NCBI RefSeq assembly: GCF_035712445.1
Contig: NZ_DASTAT010000053.1
Coordinates: 1 to 64,000 of the forward strand
DNA: 64,000 nt
Direction: 5' to 3'
From: Oligoflexus sp.
GTDB lineage: Bacteria; Bdellovibrionota_B; Oligoflexia; Oligoflexales; Oligoflexaceae
The position numbers were made by a program, and so were the translations under genes. This document shows, in pieces, positions 27,870-36,910 of this stretch (position 1 is its first letter; each line of letters begins with the position of its first letter). The notes under the pieces were generated by a model. It was not told the DNA's origin. It worked only from the letters and a program-made list of their open reading frames with translations, and did no database searches.

Positions 27870-29368
27870 TACCTGGTCGGAAGCCCTAATTGATACCAGC
27901 TGTTCAAAAGCTGAAGGGAGGATTTATAGGCTCCATCACTCCAGCCTGAACGATTGGGATAATAGGCTTCGCCCACCAGAGCCACCGCTTCTCCTGGCAA
28001 AGGCTGCAAAGACCACGCGGCTATCTCCGCGTTGCTATGCGTGGCGCCAGCCCGCAGATAATGCCAGGCCGCAGGCCAGATCTGAACATAAGTTTTCAAA
28101 GGTTTGGGTATGCTCACTGTTTCGGGCACGCTCACGCCGTTCCGATGGAAGAGTTTCATGAGGCCCTCTTCAATTTCCGCTTCCACCGCGTCCATGGATT
28201 TCTGGGAAAGCTCTTCCCAGTGGTTCACGCAGCGCGCGTCATCATCATAGACGGAGCGAGTCACGTTCTGCTGGACGGCATCGGGATTCAAAGGGATTTC
28301 GATGAAATTCACGCAGCTGTCAGTGGTCCATGCGCGCCAGACCTGGCCCTCGGCGGAAGACAGATCGGGATGACGAATGTCCTTCCACCAGGAGGTCGGC
28401 CACCACTGGGTGATGGTCGCAACCTTCACGCCGATGATGTCCTGGAAAGCTTTTTGTTTGGCGATCCGCGCCGGCACATCACCCTTCAGATAGGGAAAGA
28501 CGCTGGGTGGAACGGCCAGGACCAGCTGCTTCGCGGCGACTCTATAATGGGCGCTTTTGAGTTGGTAGCCTTGGCCCCGACTATGGACGGCGGCAACAGC
28601 TTCGCCTTTGAAAATCCTGACGCCTGCAGCGCGCGCACGCTCTTCCATACCGCGAATGAAAGACGACATGCCGCCGACCGGATAGGACGCCACGCAGCAG
28701 ACATCCCATTCTTCATCGAGATAATCCATGTAAGAGCGGGCATCGAGCGGATATTCGAAGTCGGCTCGAAAACGGGTCATGTCATGCAGATAATCCAGTC
28801 CCGCGGTTCCCACCACAGCGCTGACGTAGCTGCGGAAATCAGGATACTCCGTGGCCTTCGCCCGCTCCGGGCCAAAGCGCAGCTGATCATAGAGCCATGT
28901 TTCCTGATCCGTATTCGGATTATCCTTGAGCGGCATGCCGGGATAAAGAGAAACGAAGTCCTCTTTGCTGAATGACGTGCGACCGCGCACCTGAATCAGA
29001 TCCGTGCCGAGCGGTGGCGTTTCCAGCTGCAGTCCCAGTTCAGCGGCCAGATTGAAAAGGACGGTCTGTCCTTCCATGATGCGGCGCGCCCCGACGCCCA
29101 TGCGCGGAGCGTTGGGATTGCTGGCATCAAAAGCCACATCATGAATGCGGCCGCCCAGCTCCTCTTCCTTTTCAAAAAGACAAACCTTGGATCCCAGCTG
29201 CGGCCCAAGTCGAAAGGCGGTATGCAGTCCGCCTGCGCCTCCTCCGACAATGGCCACTTCGCAGGTCAAGGGCACCAGGTTTTTGGCCACAAGCTGGGGG
29301 CCTGGGAGAAGGGTCAAACAGAAAAGGCCCAGACATGGACCCATGCGACGCGCAAGGTTCGAGACCAT
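27869..29368 (-). CDS. Exported FAD-dependent amine oxidase / oxidoreductase
   Basis: 499 aa with a Sec-type signal (LGLFCLTLLPGPQLVA). The FAD dinucleotide-binding motif is VAIVGGGAGGLHTAFRLG, continued by CLFEKEEELGGRIH. The C-terminal FAD contact region is VALVGEAYYPNRSGWSDGAY, near the flavin in monoamine-oxidase-type enzymes. The layout (YPVGGMSSFIRGMEERARAA mid-protein) fits the flavin amine oxidase / L-amino acid oxidase superfamily. Secretion without the usual Tat motif is notable for a cofactor enzyme; the N-terminal VSNLARRMGPC has a twin arginine but not a full Tat consensus. The substrate is unknown. Confidence 0.88.
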   Translation of the reverse strand: MVSNLARRMGPCLGLFCLTLLPGPQLVAKNLVPLTCEVAIVGGGAGGLHTAFRLGPQLGSKVCLFEKEEELGGRIHDVAFDASNPNAPRMGVGARRIMEGQTVLFNLAAELGLQLETPPLGTDLIQVRGRTSFSKEDFVSLYPGMPLKDNPNTDQETWLYDQLRFGPERAKATEYPDFRSYVSAVVGTAGLDYLHDMTRFRADFEYPLDARSYMDYLDEEWDVCCVASYPVGGMSSFIRGMEERARAAGVRIFKGEAVAAVHSRGQGYQLKSAHYRVAAKQLVLAVPPSVFPYLKGDVPARIAKQKAFQDIIGVKVATITQWWPTSWWKDIRHPDLSSAEGQVWRAWTTDSCVNFIEIPLNPDAVQQNVTRSVYDDDARCVNHWEELSQKSMDAVEAEIEEGLMKLFHRNGVSVPETVSIPKPLKTYVQIWPAAWHYLRAGATHSNAEIAAWSLQPLPGEAVALVGEAYYPNRSGWSDGAYKSSLQLLNSWYQLGLPTR

Positions 29369-29450
29369 AAAATTACGTACTCCCTGTGATGGGTGGTTCC
29401 AAACGAAACTCGGCCCACACTACCGGGAATATCAAGGCGTCCACAAGTCC

Positions 29451-30218
29451 TTAGAGGCCTTCCGCCTGAATAAGACGCTCGGTATCCCCTGCATTATAAC
29501 GCGCGGAATGAATGCCATTGGTAATCCAAGCCAGCTGCAGCGAGGCGGTTTGAAACAGCATGCGAAAGGTCAGGAGATCGGGTTCGCTTGGAATCACCGT
29601 GCCGGAGATATCGCCATAGGGATTGTCAAACGAGAAGGGATGATTGTGAACAAAGGCGACGAAGGTCCAGGCCTCTTGGTCCAAAATCTGCTGAGCGGCG
29701 GGGCTGATCTCCACCGATGGCGCGCCCATGGATGCCTGCTCGATAAAAGCCGCATAAATTTTCAGGCGCGAACCTTTGCGAAAGATGTGCGCGCTGAATT
29801 CCGAACCTGGAACATTCAGAGGATGAAATCTCAAATGCTCGTTCATGAGCATGGTGTCCACGCAGCGGCTGGGGCCTATGATCCCGGCCTCCCGATTTTC
29901 GATGAGGCGAAATGCTTTGACACTCCCATCGCGGGGGCCATAGGCCTTTTCAAAAACCACCCGCTGCCGAGCCAAAAGTTGAAAGGGATCGGTATCGGTC
30001 TGATCCTGGGCGTAATCCCGATAGGCGAGGAGCGCATCCGGCAGAGGAGCCGTCTCCGCGCCCAGCCAGGCCGCAGCCTCGTTCAGATCCCAGACGTACT
30101 GCCAGACATTCTGTTCAAACCTGCGCTCCAGCGGCTCGGGTGCGTCGGGACAGGCCAGGAGCGTCGGGGATCCCAGCAGAAGAAGAGCGAGCGCACGCAG
30201 TTTTTTGAGGATATTCAT
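29451..30218 (-). CDS. Lipoprotein with JAB/JAMM-like metalloprotease motif
   Basis: 255 aa. GGAG precedes ATG 30218. Signal peptide with lipobox LLAC (C23). Residues 191-194 read HNHP, and 16 residues later PSEPDLLTF gives Ser211-x-x-Asp214. This matches the JAMM/RadC pattern HxHP...Sx2D, with a longer insert (FSFDNPYGDISGTVI) than the usual 5-7 residues. A glutamate ahead (Glu170 or Glu182) could complete the zinc site. JAB-domain proteins are mostly cytoplasmic isopeptidases or nucleic-acid-associated, so a lipid-anchored exported one is unusual. The N-terminal half is not recognised. Confidence 0.65.
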   Translation of the reverse strand: MNILKKLRALALLLLGSPTLLACPDAPEPLERRFEQNVWQYVWDLNEAAAWLGAETAPLPDALLAYRDYAQDQTDTDPFQLLARQRVVFEKAYGPRDGSVKAFRLIENREAGIIGPSRCVDTMLMNEHLRFHPLNVPGSEFSAHIFRKGSRLKIYAAFIEQASMGAPSVEISPAAQQILDQEAWTFVAFVHNHPFSFDNPYGDISGTVIPSEPDLLTFRMLFQTASLQLAWITNGIHSARYNAGDTERLIQAEGL

Positions 30219-30341
30219 CGGCGACTCCGGCTTTGGGGCATTTCTTCAGTGCATCTCTACCGGGTTTTGCTTCAGAATTCAAGCTGGTCACCGCAGGGTG
30301 GGCCATGGACGCAGATGGAATGAAGAGAGGAGCGTTGACGC

Positions 30342-31319
30342 ATGTTTCGAATTTTGGAGATAGGGCTGGATGGGGCCGTGACGATGTATGATGATGCGGC
30401 CCGCATTGGCCCACCCCCTGAGGGCGTCATTCGCTGGGTTGATCTGTCCGCGCAGGATGAGCCGCAGCTGGAGCTTCTGCGGCTGGGTTTTAATTTCCAT
30501 CCCCTGGCCATCGAGGATTGCTCGCATTTTGATCAAAGGCCCAAGGTTGAAGAGTATGACAACTATCTTTTCATCGTGACCCAGGGCTTTGTCTGCGAAG
30601 GGGGCTCGGTGGAAAATCTGAAGATTCTGGAGCTGCATACCTTCATGGGTCAGCACTTTCTCGTGACCGTTCACAGCGAAGGCATCGAAGCCCTGGATAG
30701 CGTCTGGAAGCGGGCGACGTCCGACGCCAACCTTTTAAAACGCGGTGTGGACTTTGTTCTTTATATGATCGCCGATCGCATGGTGGACGGCAATTTTCCC
30801 ATACTGGACCTGGCCGCCGAGGAGCTGGAGGTATTGGAAGAGGAGGTTCTGTCCAATCCGCGGCGCGAGAACCTGACCCGCATCTTCGCACTGAAGCATC
30901 AGCTTGTGTCCATGCGCAAGGTGCTGTCCCCGCAGCGTGATGTTTTCGGAGCCCTGACGAAACTGGACCATCCTTATATAGCCGAAAGAACCCTGCATTA
31001 TTTCCGCGATGTCTATGATCATCTGATACGTATCACGGAATCCATCGAAGCCAACCGCGATCTTCTGGGCAATGCACTGGAGGCGTACCTTTCCTCGGTG
31101 TCCCAGCGCACCAATGAAATAATGAAATACCTGACGATCATGAGCGCAGTCTTTCTGCCTTTGGCCTTTGTCGTGGGATTTTTTGGTCAGAATTTTCAGA
31201 ACCTGATTGGGATGCAGGACTGGATGCAGTCCGACTCCTTGATGTGGGGAATGGTGATTTTGTGCGTCACAATTCCTGTGGTGATGATCATATGGTTCAA
31301 GAGGAAGGGTTGGGTTTGA
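30342..31319 (+). CDS. corA: CorA-family divalent metal transporter
   Basis: 325 aa inner-membrane Mg2+/divalent cation channel. Long acidic cytoplasmic N-terminal domain (residues 1-250, ending in the stalk helix ENLTRIFALKHQLVSMRKVL) and two C-terminal helices (near 265-285 and 300-320). The pore signature after helix 1 reads FFGQNF, so the usual GMN is GQN. Such variants exist in CorA-like subfamilies and may change ion choice. GAGAGGAG lies before ATG 30342. The gene is divergent from the JAMM-like lipoprotein gene, 123 bases apart. Confidence 0.9.
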   Translation: MFRILEIGLDGAVTMYDDAARIGPPPEGVIRWVDLSAQDEPQLELLRLGFNFHPLAIEDCSHFDQRPKVEEYDNYLFIVTQGFVCEGGSVENLKILELHTFMGQHFLVTVHSEGIEALDSVWKRATSDANLLKRGVDFVLYMIADRMVDGNFPILDLAAEELEVLEEEVLSNPRRENLTRIFALKHQLVSMRKVLSPQRDVFGALTKLDHPYIAERTLHYFRDVYDHLIRITESIEANRDLLGNALEAYLSSVSQRTNEIMKYLTIMSAVFLPLAFVVGFFGQNFQNLIGMQDWMQSDSLMWGMVILCVTIPVVMIIWFKRKGWV

Positions 31320-31323
31320 TGTG

Positions 31324-31392
31324 TTAACTATTTAATATTGATGATTAATTTAACTATTCTTTCGCAATTCTCATTTTTAACTGGCCGGGCAG
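31324..31392 (+). promoter_or_regulatory. AT-rich upstream region with direct repeats
   Basis: TTAACTATT occurs twice (31324-31332 and 31350-31358), 26 bases apart, within AT-rich DNA. AACTGGCCGGGCA follows at 31379-31391, about 60 bases before the protease ATG. A close match to the last element (AACTGGCCGGCCA) lies before the protease gene at 33780-34877. No -10/-35 could be fixed. Confidence 0.3.
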
Positions 31393-31451
31393 TCAGCAAT
31401 CGGATACAAAGATTTCAGAGAAGAAAGTCAGACACGAAGAAAGGGGTTCCG

Positions 31452-32297
31452 ATGCTGAAAACCTGGAAACACAAAGTTGCTCATGCCGTCGCTTCCAGCC
31501 TCCTGCTCGGTCTTGTCGCTTGCGGTCAGATGAACGATACGCAGCAGACGAGCGAAACCAAGGTCACCAATGGCCTGAAAGCTTCGGGCGAGTTCCCTTC
31601 TGTGATTCTTCTCCAGTTCAGCACGGGCGGTTATGGTTCTTCGATTTGCACGGGGACCTTTGTGAACGATGCGCAGGTCGTGACGGCCGCGCACTGCGTC
31701 TATGACATTTTGAAAAACGGTCGCACGGCTTCGTCCATGACCTTCACCAAAACCTTGGCCGATGGTCGCAGCCAGCGCGTGACCGCCGTATCTTTGAAAT
31801 ATCATCCTGGCTATACAGTGGTTCCTGGCAAATTGAGCAATCACGATCTTGCGGTTGTCACCTTCCCAAGGAACTCGGCACCGGCCACGACGCCTCTTTA
31901 TCCGCACACACCCAGTGTCGGTCAGCAGTTCACGATCGTTGGTTTCGGCGTGAATGACTATCAGTATGATGCCGCCGGTCAGCAAACCGGATCAGTTTCG
32001 GGCACCAAGCGCAAAGGTGAAAACGAGATCTATCAGGTTGAAGACGGCATGATCAAGTTCTATGGCATCCCCACAGCCCAAGATCCCACGGTGGCTCAAG
32101 GTCACGACGTGGCCAGCGGCTCGGGTGATTCCGGTGGACCCCTTCTGATCGACGGTTCGCTGGCCGCTGTGACCTCGGGCGGAGGCCTCGCGCAAGCGAC
32201 CGATGATGAAGGGCGCAGTCACACGGTTAAGGTTTCCAATTATGTGGATCTGAATGAGTCGTCGAACGCTGATTTCCTCCAGGCGACTCTTTACTAA
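31452..32297 (+). CDS. Trypsin-like serine protease (S1), lipoprotein
   Basis: 281 aa. ATG 31452 has AAGGGG upstream and begins a signal peptide with lipobox LVAC; the frame opens at 31338. The S1 catalytic triad is complete: His in VVTAAHCVYD, Asp in SNHDLAVV, Ser in SGSGDSGGPLL. The mature N-terminus KVTNGLKASGEFPSV corresponds to the IVGG-type activation site, so zymogen cleavage after a basic residue is plausible. It is a secreted, membrane-anchored protease; another of the same type begins at 63624. Confidence 0.94.
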   Translation: MLKTWKHKVAHAVASSLLLGLVACGQMNDTQQTSETKVTNGLKASGEFPSVILLQFSTGGYGSSICTGTFVNDAQVVTAAHCVYDILKNGRTASSMTFTKTLADGRSQRVTAVSLKYHPGYTVVPGKLSNHDLAVVTFPRNSAPATTPLYPHTPSVGQQFTIVGFGVNDYQYDAAGQQTGSVSGTKRKGENEIYQVEDGMIKFYGIPTAQDPTVAQGHDVASGSGDSGGPLLIDGSLAAVTSGGGLAQATDDEGRSHTVKVSNYVDLNESSNADFLQATLY

Positions 32298-32320
32298 GCT
32301 CAACCATACCTCGAACATTC

Positions 32321-32358
32321 AAACCCGCTTGAAGTGACTCAAGCGGGTTTGTTTTTTT
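32321..32358 (+). terminator. Terminator of the S1 protease gene
   Basis: AAACCCGCTTGA (32321-32332) and TCAAGCGGGTTT (32339-32350) form a perfect 12-bp stem with a 6-base loop, followed by GTTTTTTT. Confidence 0.95.
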
Positions 32359-32534
32359 ATGCACGTCACGCTGCGAGTGCTCAAATTGGGCCGCAAAGCC
32401 CCACAGTTTGTGTGGGATATGGGCCTTGATTCAACTGCCTTTTCCTTGCCCATCAACTGCTTCCAAAGAGGTACAGTCCCTGCAACGATGGGAATGCCGC
32501 TCGACACCGTGTGAGCGCGAGAAGGAGAAAGCTT

Positions 32535-33695
32535 ATGAAACGATGGAACAGAAGCAGAGTCGTCCTGCAGCTGGGACTGATAATAGGGATCAGTAGCCTT
32601 TGGGCCTGTTCCCCGCGGCAGGATAAGGAAACCTCGTCGCCCCTTGTCACTGATGTCGCCCATACCATTTCCAAACGCCAGTCGATTGGAAATTGCTGGC
32701 TCTATGCAACCGGCACCTGGCTGGAATCAGTGATCCTGAGCTATCAGAATGAGACAGTGGATGTGTCCGAATCGTACTGGACCTGGTGGCATTTCTACAA
32801 TCAACTGATCGTTCCCCGTGAAATGGAGAAGATTGGAACCGGCGGCAGCTGGACCGAAGCGCGGGCCATCATCCTGAGGCATGGCTTTGTGAATGAAGGC
32901 GATTTTTTGCCTGATGAGGCCGGGGTGGAAATGTCCAATCGACAAAAGCAGGCGGAATATTACATCAACGACTCCCTTCTTTATGGGGATCTAAAAGATC
33001 CGTCCGCGCGTACTCCAGAAACCGTGCGCCGGGTTTTGGATGAGGCCTTCGGCTCGACCATGGCGGACGCTGAAAAATTAGCGCAGGCAGCGGATCAGAA
33101 AATCATACAACTGCTGCCCAATGGTCAGGTCGTGACCCTGCGCGATCTTTTGGATCGACGTTCCCGGCAGGCCTGGGTCGAAGTTTCCTTCCCGCGGATT
33201 GTCGGTGAAGAGGCAGTGGTGACGCCGAGCCAGCAAAGGGCGCGAAGGAATTTATGGCAACGTGTGTTCCGCGCTTTGAATGACAAGCAGCCCGTGATCA
33301 TCAGTCTGATGATCGACTTCAATGCGCTGGATCCTAATGATGGGACCTTCAAAGGCCAGCGTCTGCGGGAGCTGGGCATCGGGCATCAAGGGGGACACCT
33401 GACAGTCCTGGAAGATTATACGGTGACGGATGTTCCCGGCATTGGTTCCATCGGTCGCGGGGAGGTGAGCGAGGAACTGCAGGCGCAGGCTCTGCTCGGT
33501 ACGCTCGATACCCTGGTCGTGAAAAATTCCTGGGGCGTGGATCGACCCGAGCGCGGCATCAAAGAGGGGATTACTCTCTTTGATCGCAGCTATCTTGAAA
33601 ATCAGTTTGCGTGGAAAGAGGATGATGAAGATCCCGAGAGTCCTGTGAACTGGTACACGACACTGGGCGGCTTTGTTCTTCCGGCTGGCTATTGA
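32535..33695 (+). CDS. Papain-like (C1 family) cysteine protease lipoprotein
   Basis: 386 aa. ATG 32535 follows AAGGAG. Lipobox WAC at about residue 25. The catalytic Cys54 is in the first conserved block (SKRQSIGNCWLYATGTWLES), where Gln50 is the likely oxyanion residue. The catalytic His is in GHLTVLEDY and the Asn in VVKNSWGV. The order Q-C-H-N and the NSWG motif are those of C1 peptidases. About 200 residues between Cys and His are larger than in papain. The activating pro-peptide is almost absent (about 25 residues), resembling bacterial C1-like aminopeptidase or bleomycin-hydrolase relatives. The substrate is unknown. Confidence 0.85.
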   Translation: MKRWNRSRVVLQLGLIIGISSLWACSPRQDKETSSPLVTDVAHTISKRQSIGNCWLYATGTWLESVILSYQNETVDVSESYWTWWHFYNQLIVPREMEKIGTGGSWTEARAIILRHGFVNEGDFLPDEAGVEMSNRQKQAEYYINDSLLYGDLKDPSARTPETVRRVLDEAFGSTMADAEKLAQAADQKIIQLLPNGQVVTLRDLLDRRSRQAWVEVSFPRIVGEEAVVTPSQQRARRNLWQRVFRALNDKQPVIISLMIDFNALDPNDGTFKGQRLRELGIGHQGGHLTVLEDYTVTDVPGIGSIGRGEVSEELQAQALLGTLDTLVVKNSWGVDRPERGIKEGITLFDRSYLENQFAWKEDDEDPESPVNWYTTLGGFVLPAGY

Positions 33696-33705
33696 AACGG
33701 AACGC

Positions 33706-33769
33706 ATCCCGCTGATCAAAAAAGGACATCCCCCTGAACGGAGGATGACCGGGAAAAGATCAGCGGGAT
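33706..33769. terminator. Long nested inverted repeat between convergent protease genes
   Basis: ATCCCGCTGATC (33706-33717) and GATCAGCGGGAT (33758-33769) form a perfect 12-bp stem enclosing 40 bases, within which CATCC/GGATG forms a second hairpin. It separates the convergent genes 32535-33695 and 33780-34877 and probably serves both, though only short T-runs are present. Confidence 0.55.
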
Positions 33770-33779
33770 TTGTGTCTTT

Positions 33780-34877
33780 TCAGCGAGGCTGAACCGTGCG
33801 ACAGAGGATCACACTCAGCGGCCATGGATAGGCGCATGGTTTCGGAGTGGGACCCGGAGTCGGTGTGACTGTCGGTGTTGGTTTCGGCGTTGGCGTTGGA
33901 TCCGGCGTCGGCGTCGGCTTCGGAGTGGGTGTTGGAGTCGGCGTTGGTGTCGGTGTTGGTGTCGGTGTCGGCTCCGGTGCCGGCGTGACAGCGGTCAAAT
34001 AAGGTTTGAACCAGCAGGTCGGACGGTAACCATAAGCCAGGGCTTCGGCTTGATTACAGGTATAGCGCAGGGAATCCTGCTCCGCGTCCTTGCTGTTGCG
34101 TTGACTGCCCAGGTCACGACCAGGGATGACCTTCACATCCCATTCCTTGTTACAGATCGCGCCTGCGGTATAGGTATCCAGTCGGCACTGTCCGGCAGGG
34201 TGCGCGTTGTTGGTGACCTTCACAACGCTTTTATCCGGTGTGGAAAAATCGGCGCGTGTTCCGCCCAGAGCTGCAAGGAGCGAGGCGAGCGAGTGACCAG
34301 CCGCGGTCATGCGATAGCAAAGGTTCTGATCCTGTTCATTGTCCCAGGCTTTATCGCAGAGTGCTTTCGGAATGGCTTCTACAGTCTCACGATAGTTCGC
34401 GTTGGTGGCGTGATCATCTCTCCAAAGCTGACGTCCGCAGGACAGAGTCGCGAAATAATCCGATTCGCCTTCATTCGCCGCCCAGGATGAACTGAAGGGA
34501 TAGCCGCCCAGGTGATGGCCGATTTCATGACAAAGGACGAGCGCGAAACCATCACGGGTGACTTCAGGACGACGGGCGAGGCCACCGTACATGTTCACCT
34601 GCCAGCTCGATCCGCTCTGAATCGCGCTCGCATTCACGGTGCTGTCACTCCACAGGCGGTTGACTTTTAAAGTGCCGCCGAAGCTTGCGACGATCGGTTT
34701 ATAAAAGGCTTCAGCTTCATCGATCGCCTGATTGAAATCATCCTGGGTGATGCCTGCCGCGCGCAGAAGGCCGTCCTCTTTCCAGAGATCATTCGGAGGC
34801 AGAAAATCCGCCTGAGCCTGGGATGCGGTCAAAATTATGCCCGCCAAAGTTGCTGATGTGAGTCGTGCAAGCATCAT
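33780..34877 (-). CDS. Secreted HExxH metalloprotease with (Pro-Thr)n linker
   Basis: 365 aa. ATG 34877 is placed by AAGGG six bases upstream. Signal peptide [17 protein letters not shown]. The zinc motif [11 protein letters not shown] is at residues 117-127, and the downstream [15 protein letters not shown] offers the third ligand (Glu or Asp). It is therefore of gluzincin type rather than a metzincin. Several cysteines follow. Residues about 295-345 are Pro-Thr dipeptide repeats broken by Glu, Lys, Asp and Val, then a short Cys-containing tail ([20 protein letters not shown]) that could be a small C-terminal anchor or binding module. The family is not recognised beyond the zinc site. Confidence 0.82.
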   Translation of the reverse strand: MMLARLTSATLAGIILTASQAQADFLPPNDLWKEDGLLRAAGITQDDFNQAIDEAEAFYKPIVASFGGTLKVNRLWSDSTVNASAIQSGSSWQVNMYGGLARRPEVTRDGFALVLCHEIGHHLGGYPFSSSWAANEGESDYFATLSCGRQLWRDDHATNANYRETVEAIPKALCDKAWDNEQDQNLCYRMTAAGHSLASLLAALGGTRADFSTPDKSVVKVTNNAHPAGQCRLDTYTAGAICNKEWDVKVIPGRDLGSQRNSKDAEQDSLRYTCNQAEALAYGYRPTCWFKPYLTAVTPAPEPTPTPTPTPTPTPTPTPKPTPTPDPTPTPKPTPTVTPTPGPTPKPCAYPWPLSVILCRTVQPR

Positions 34878-35286
34878 CAATTCCCTTCACTTTCTTAGGT
34901 TTTATTCATAATTCCAAGCATAGTTGGTTGGCCGGCCAGTTCAATTTCGTAAAACTAATCTTTTGACTTATTGTTTTGAGCTAACAAGATTGAGAAAGAT
35001 CATGCAGAGACGCTGAGGTATCCCGTTGTTTGCCTGTGTTCACGCGTGTTTGATGAGCGTTTCCCTGTGCTCTGAAATCCAGAACGCTCCGAGTGTTTGA
35101 GGGCGAGGTTTTCCGTGGTGAGCAGAAAGCGTGACGAAGAATGAGCACGATGGTGTTTTTTCTTCGTCGTGCCGGATTTCGCCAAGATTTGCTGCGCTGG
35201 GACACGGCCTACCGGATGAATTCTCATGGAGAAAGCCATAAAAACCCAGTAGCTTATCAGTATTCACAGCTTAAAGATGGGACACT
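34878..35286. other. Intergenic region, no gene seen
   Basis: 409 bases between divergent genes. It contains AACTGGCCGGCCA on the minus strand (34929-34941), about 50 bases before the protease start, and an inverted repeat GACGAAGAA (35133-35141) / TTCTTCGTC (35160-35168) enclosing 18 bases. A small RNA is possible but unsupported; the short ORFs here lack ribosome sites. Confidence 0.4.
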
Positions 35287-36750
35287 ATGCACGGCTACCC
35301 TTATGCCCTGGTCTTGATGTTCCTCGTCCTTTGCGGTCCGGCCTGTCAGAAGTCGGATGATGCTGAACGCCGCTCCTCCATGATCACAGGCATCAGCGCT
35401 CCGGCCCATATCAAGCCGGGATCCCTCGCCATTGAAATCGTCAATGAACTGAATGATGACCTTGTGCATCGGACCAATCTGACACCCGAGCAGGCCCGGG
35501 CCGTCGCGGTAAAGGCGGCCGGAGCCCTGGAAATCGCCAAGACGGAATTGATGCTGGCGGGAAATGAGGAGGCCGAAGGCTATGAAGATCGCATCGAATC
35601 CTTTGCCGATGAATTGATCAAAGGCGCCTTGGATGCTTTGGATGAGCTGACGGATGTGCATCAGCGGCAGGTGAACAAGGTTCTGGAGGAAATTATCGCA
35701 AGTGTCATGGAATCCATGGAAGGGCGTACGGATCATCTGGATACCAAGGGCCTTTCTGCCCTGCTGAAGGTGATGGCTGAGGCTGCGATGCATCACCTGG
35801 ATGAGGCTGGTTTTACCGTGCAGTCCATGGCCGAAGGCGCACGCACAATCGGAGCCACGGCGATTGCTTCCCTGGATGATGCCGGTGTGCTGACGCCCGC
35901 CAATGGGCAGGATATTCTGATCGCGATTGTGAGTGGAGCGATTCAAGGTTTGGCGGATGGGCCCATGGGATCCTCGACAGCGAAGCATGTGGACTATGCG
36001 ACCGTGATCGATGATCTGCTTTACGGTGCGGTGGGATCTTTGGATGATGCTGGATTTTCCCTGGCCGCGATTGATGACAACCTTGCTCATATACTTTTTG
36101 CAGCCGTGAGCACCTTCGATGAAATCGGCCTTAAGCCCGAAGACCTGGAAGCGGCCATCACAGCCGCTCTGCATGGAGCCATGGATGCTTTGAAGCGGGA
36201 GGCGGGCATTACCGATCCGGCCCAGCTTGAAGATGCTTTGGGATTCTGCGTATCCGGTGCGGTTGCGAGTCTGGCTCACAGTCAGATGACAGTGGATCAG
36301 ATGGATGAAGTCATCGCAGTGATTGTGAAAAAAACAGTGATGCATGTCGATAATCTGGGAGTCAGTGAAGCCGATACGGAAGCGGTCATCGAGGAAATCG
36401 TTCTGGCTGCGATCGGGGCTTTGGATGATGCGGGATTTTTTCTGGAGCGCAGTGAAGCCTATGGGGATGTGATGGCCGATATCACTGTCGCTGCCATGGA
36501 AGGGCTTGCGGACGTGGGCTTCACCCTTGCCGAAATCGAGGTGCTTTTGGATGATATCACGGCGTCAGCGTTCAAGCCGCTTTTGGATCATGGATTTACC
36601 AAAGCGCAGAGCCAGGTGATCGGTACCCATTTTCGCACCAGGTTGGAAGCAGTCCTGGCCGCGAGCAAGGAGATCGTCTTTCCCTATGACGACGCGGTGA
36701 TCAGCGCCCATGTGCAGGCGGCGATCGACGCGGCCTATGGACCATCGTGA
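35287..36750 (+). CDS. Lipoprotein made of tandem ~35-aa helical repeats
   Basis: 487 aa with lipobox GPAC (about residue 20). Nearly all the mature protein is degenerate acidic helical repeats, each ending in a motif like (A/G)xxxLDDAGF: MHHLDEAGF, IASLDDAGV, VGSLDDAGF, VSTFDEIGL, MHVDNLGV, IGALDDAGF, MEGLADVGF, FKPLLDHGF. I count about ten units from residue 95 on. The pattern (small-residue helix, then DDAGF turn, then a second helix) suggests an extended alpha-solenoid exposed in the periplasm or on the surface. The repeats are diverged, not recent copies. No known repeat family is recognised; a binding or scaffold role is a guess. Confidence 0.8.
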   Translation: MHGYPYALVLMFLVLCGPACQKSDDAERRSSMITGISAPAHIKPGSLAIEIVNELNDDLVHRTNLTPEQARAVAVKAAGALEIAKTELMLAGNEEAEGYEDRIESFADELIKGALDALDELTDVHQRQVNKVLEEIIASVMESMEGRTDHLDTKGLSALLKVMAEAAMHHLDEAGFTVQSMAEGARTIGATAIASLDDAGVLTPANGQDILIAIVSGAIQGLADGPMGSSTAKHVDYATVIDDLLYGAVGSLDDAGFSLAAIDDNLAHILFAAVSTFDEIGLKPEDLEAAITAALHGAMDALKREAGITDPAQLEDALGFCVSGAVASLAHSQMTVDQMDEVIAVIVKKTVMHVDNLGVSEADTEAVIEEIVLAAIGALDDAGFFLERSEAYGDVMADITVAAMEGLADVGFTLAEIEVLLDDITASAFKPLLDHGFTKAQSQVIGTHFRTRLEAVLAASKEIVFPYDDAVISAHVQAAIDAAYGPS

Positions 36751-36910
36751 CGGATCTTGTCAAAAGCGCCCGCCTCATCTATGCCCTTCCTTGACACCAT
36801 GTGGATCATCAACGCGGGGGACTTGCATCGCGCGGCGATCAAGACCTGTCTCTGCTCGATTTGCAGGCGTCCAGGGCAACGTTTATTTCTCTTTGACAGT
36901 TGGAGTCATC

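Noticed and set aside
33841..33996. GC-rich simple repeat considered as a CRISPR-like or minisatellite array
   Set aside because: It is the coding sequence of the Pro-Thr linker of the HExxH protease; period is six bases and in frame.
36710..36910. N-terminal extension of the DUF938 methyltransferase frame
   Set aside because: The extension has no ribosome site and overlaps the previous gene; the family N-terminus matches ATG 36911.
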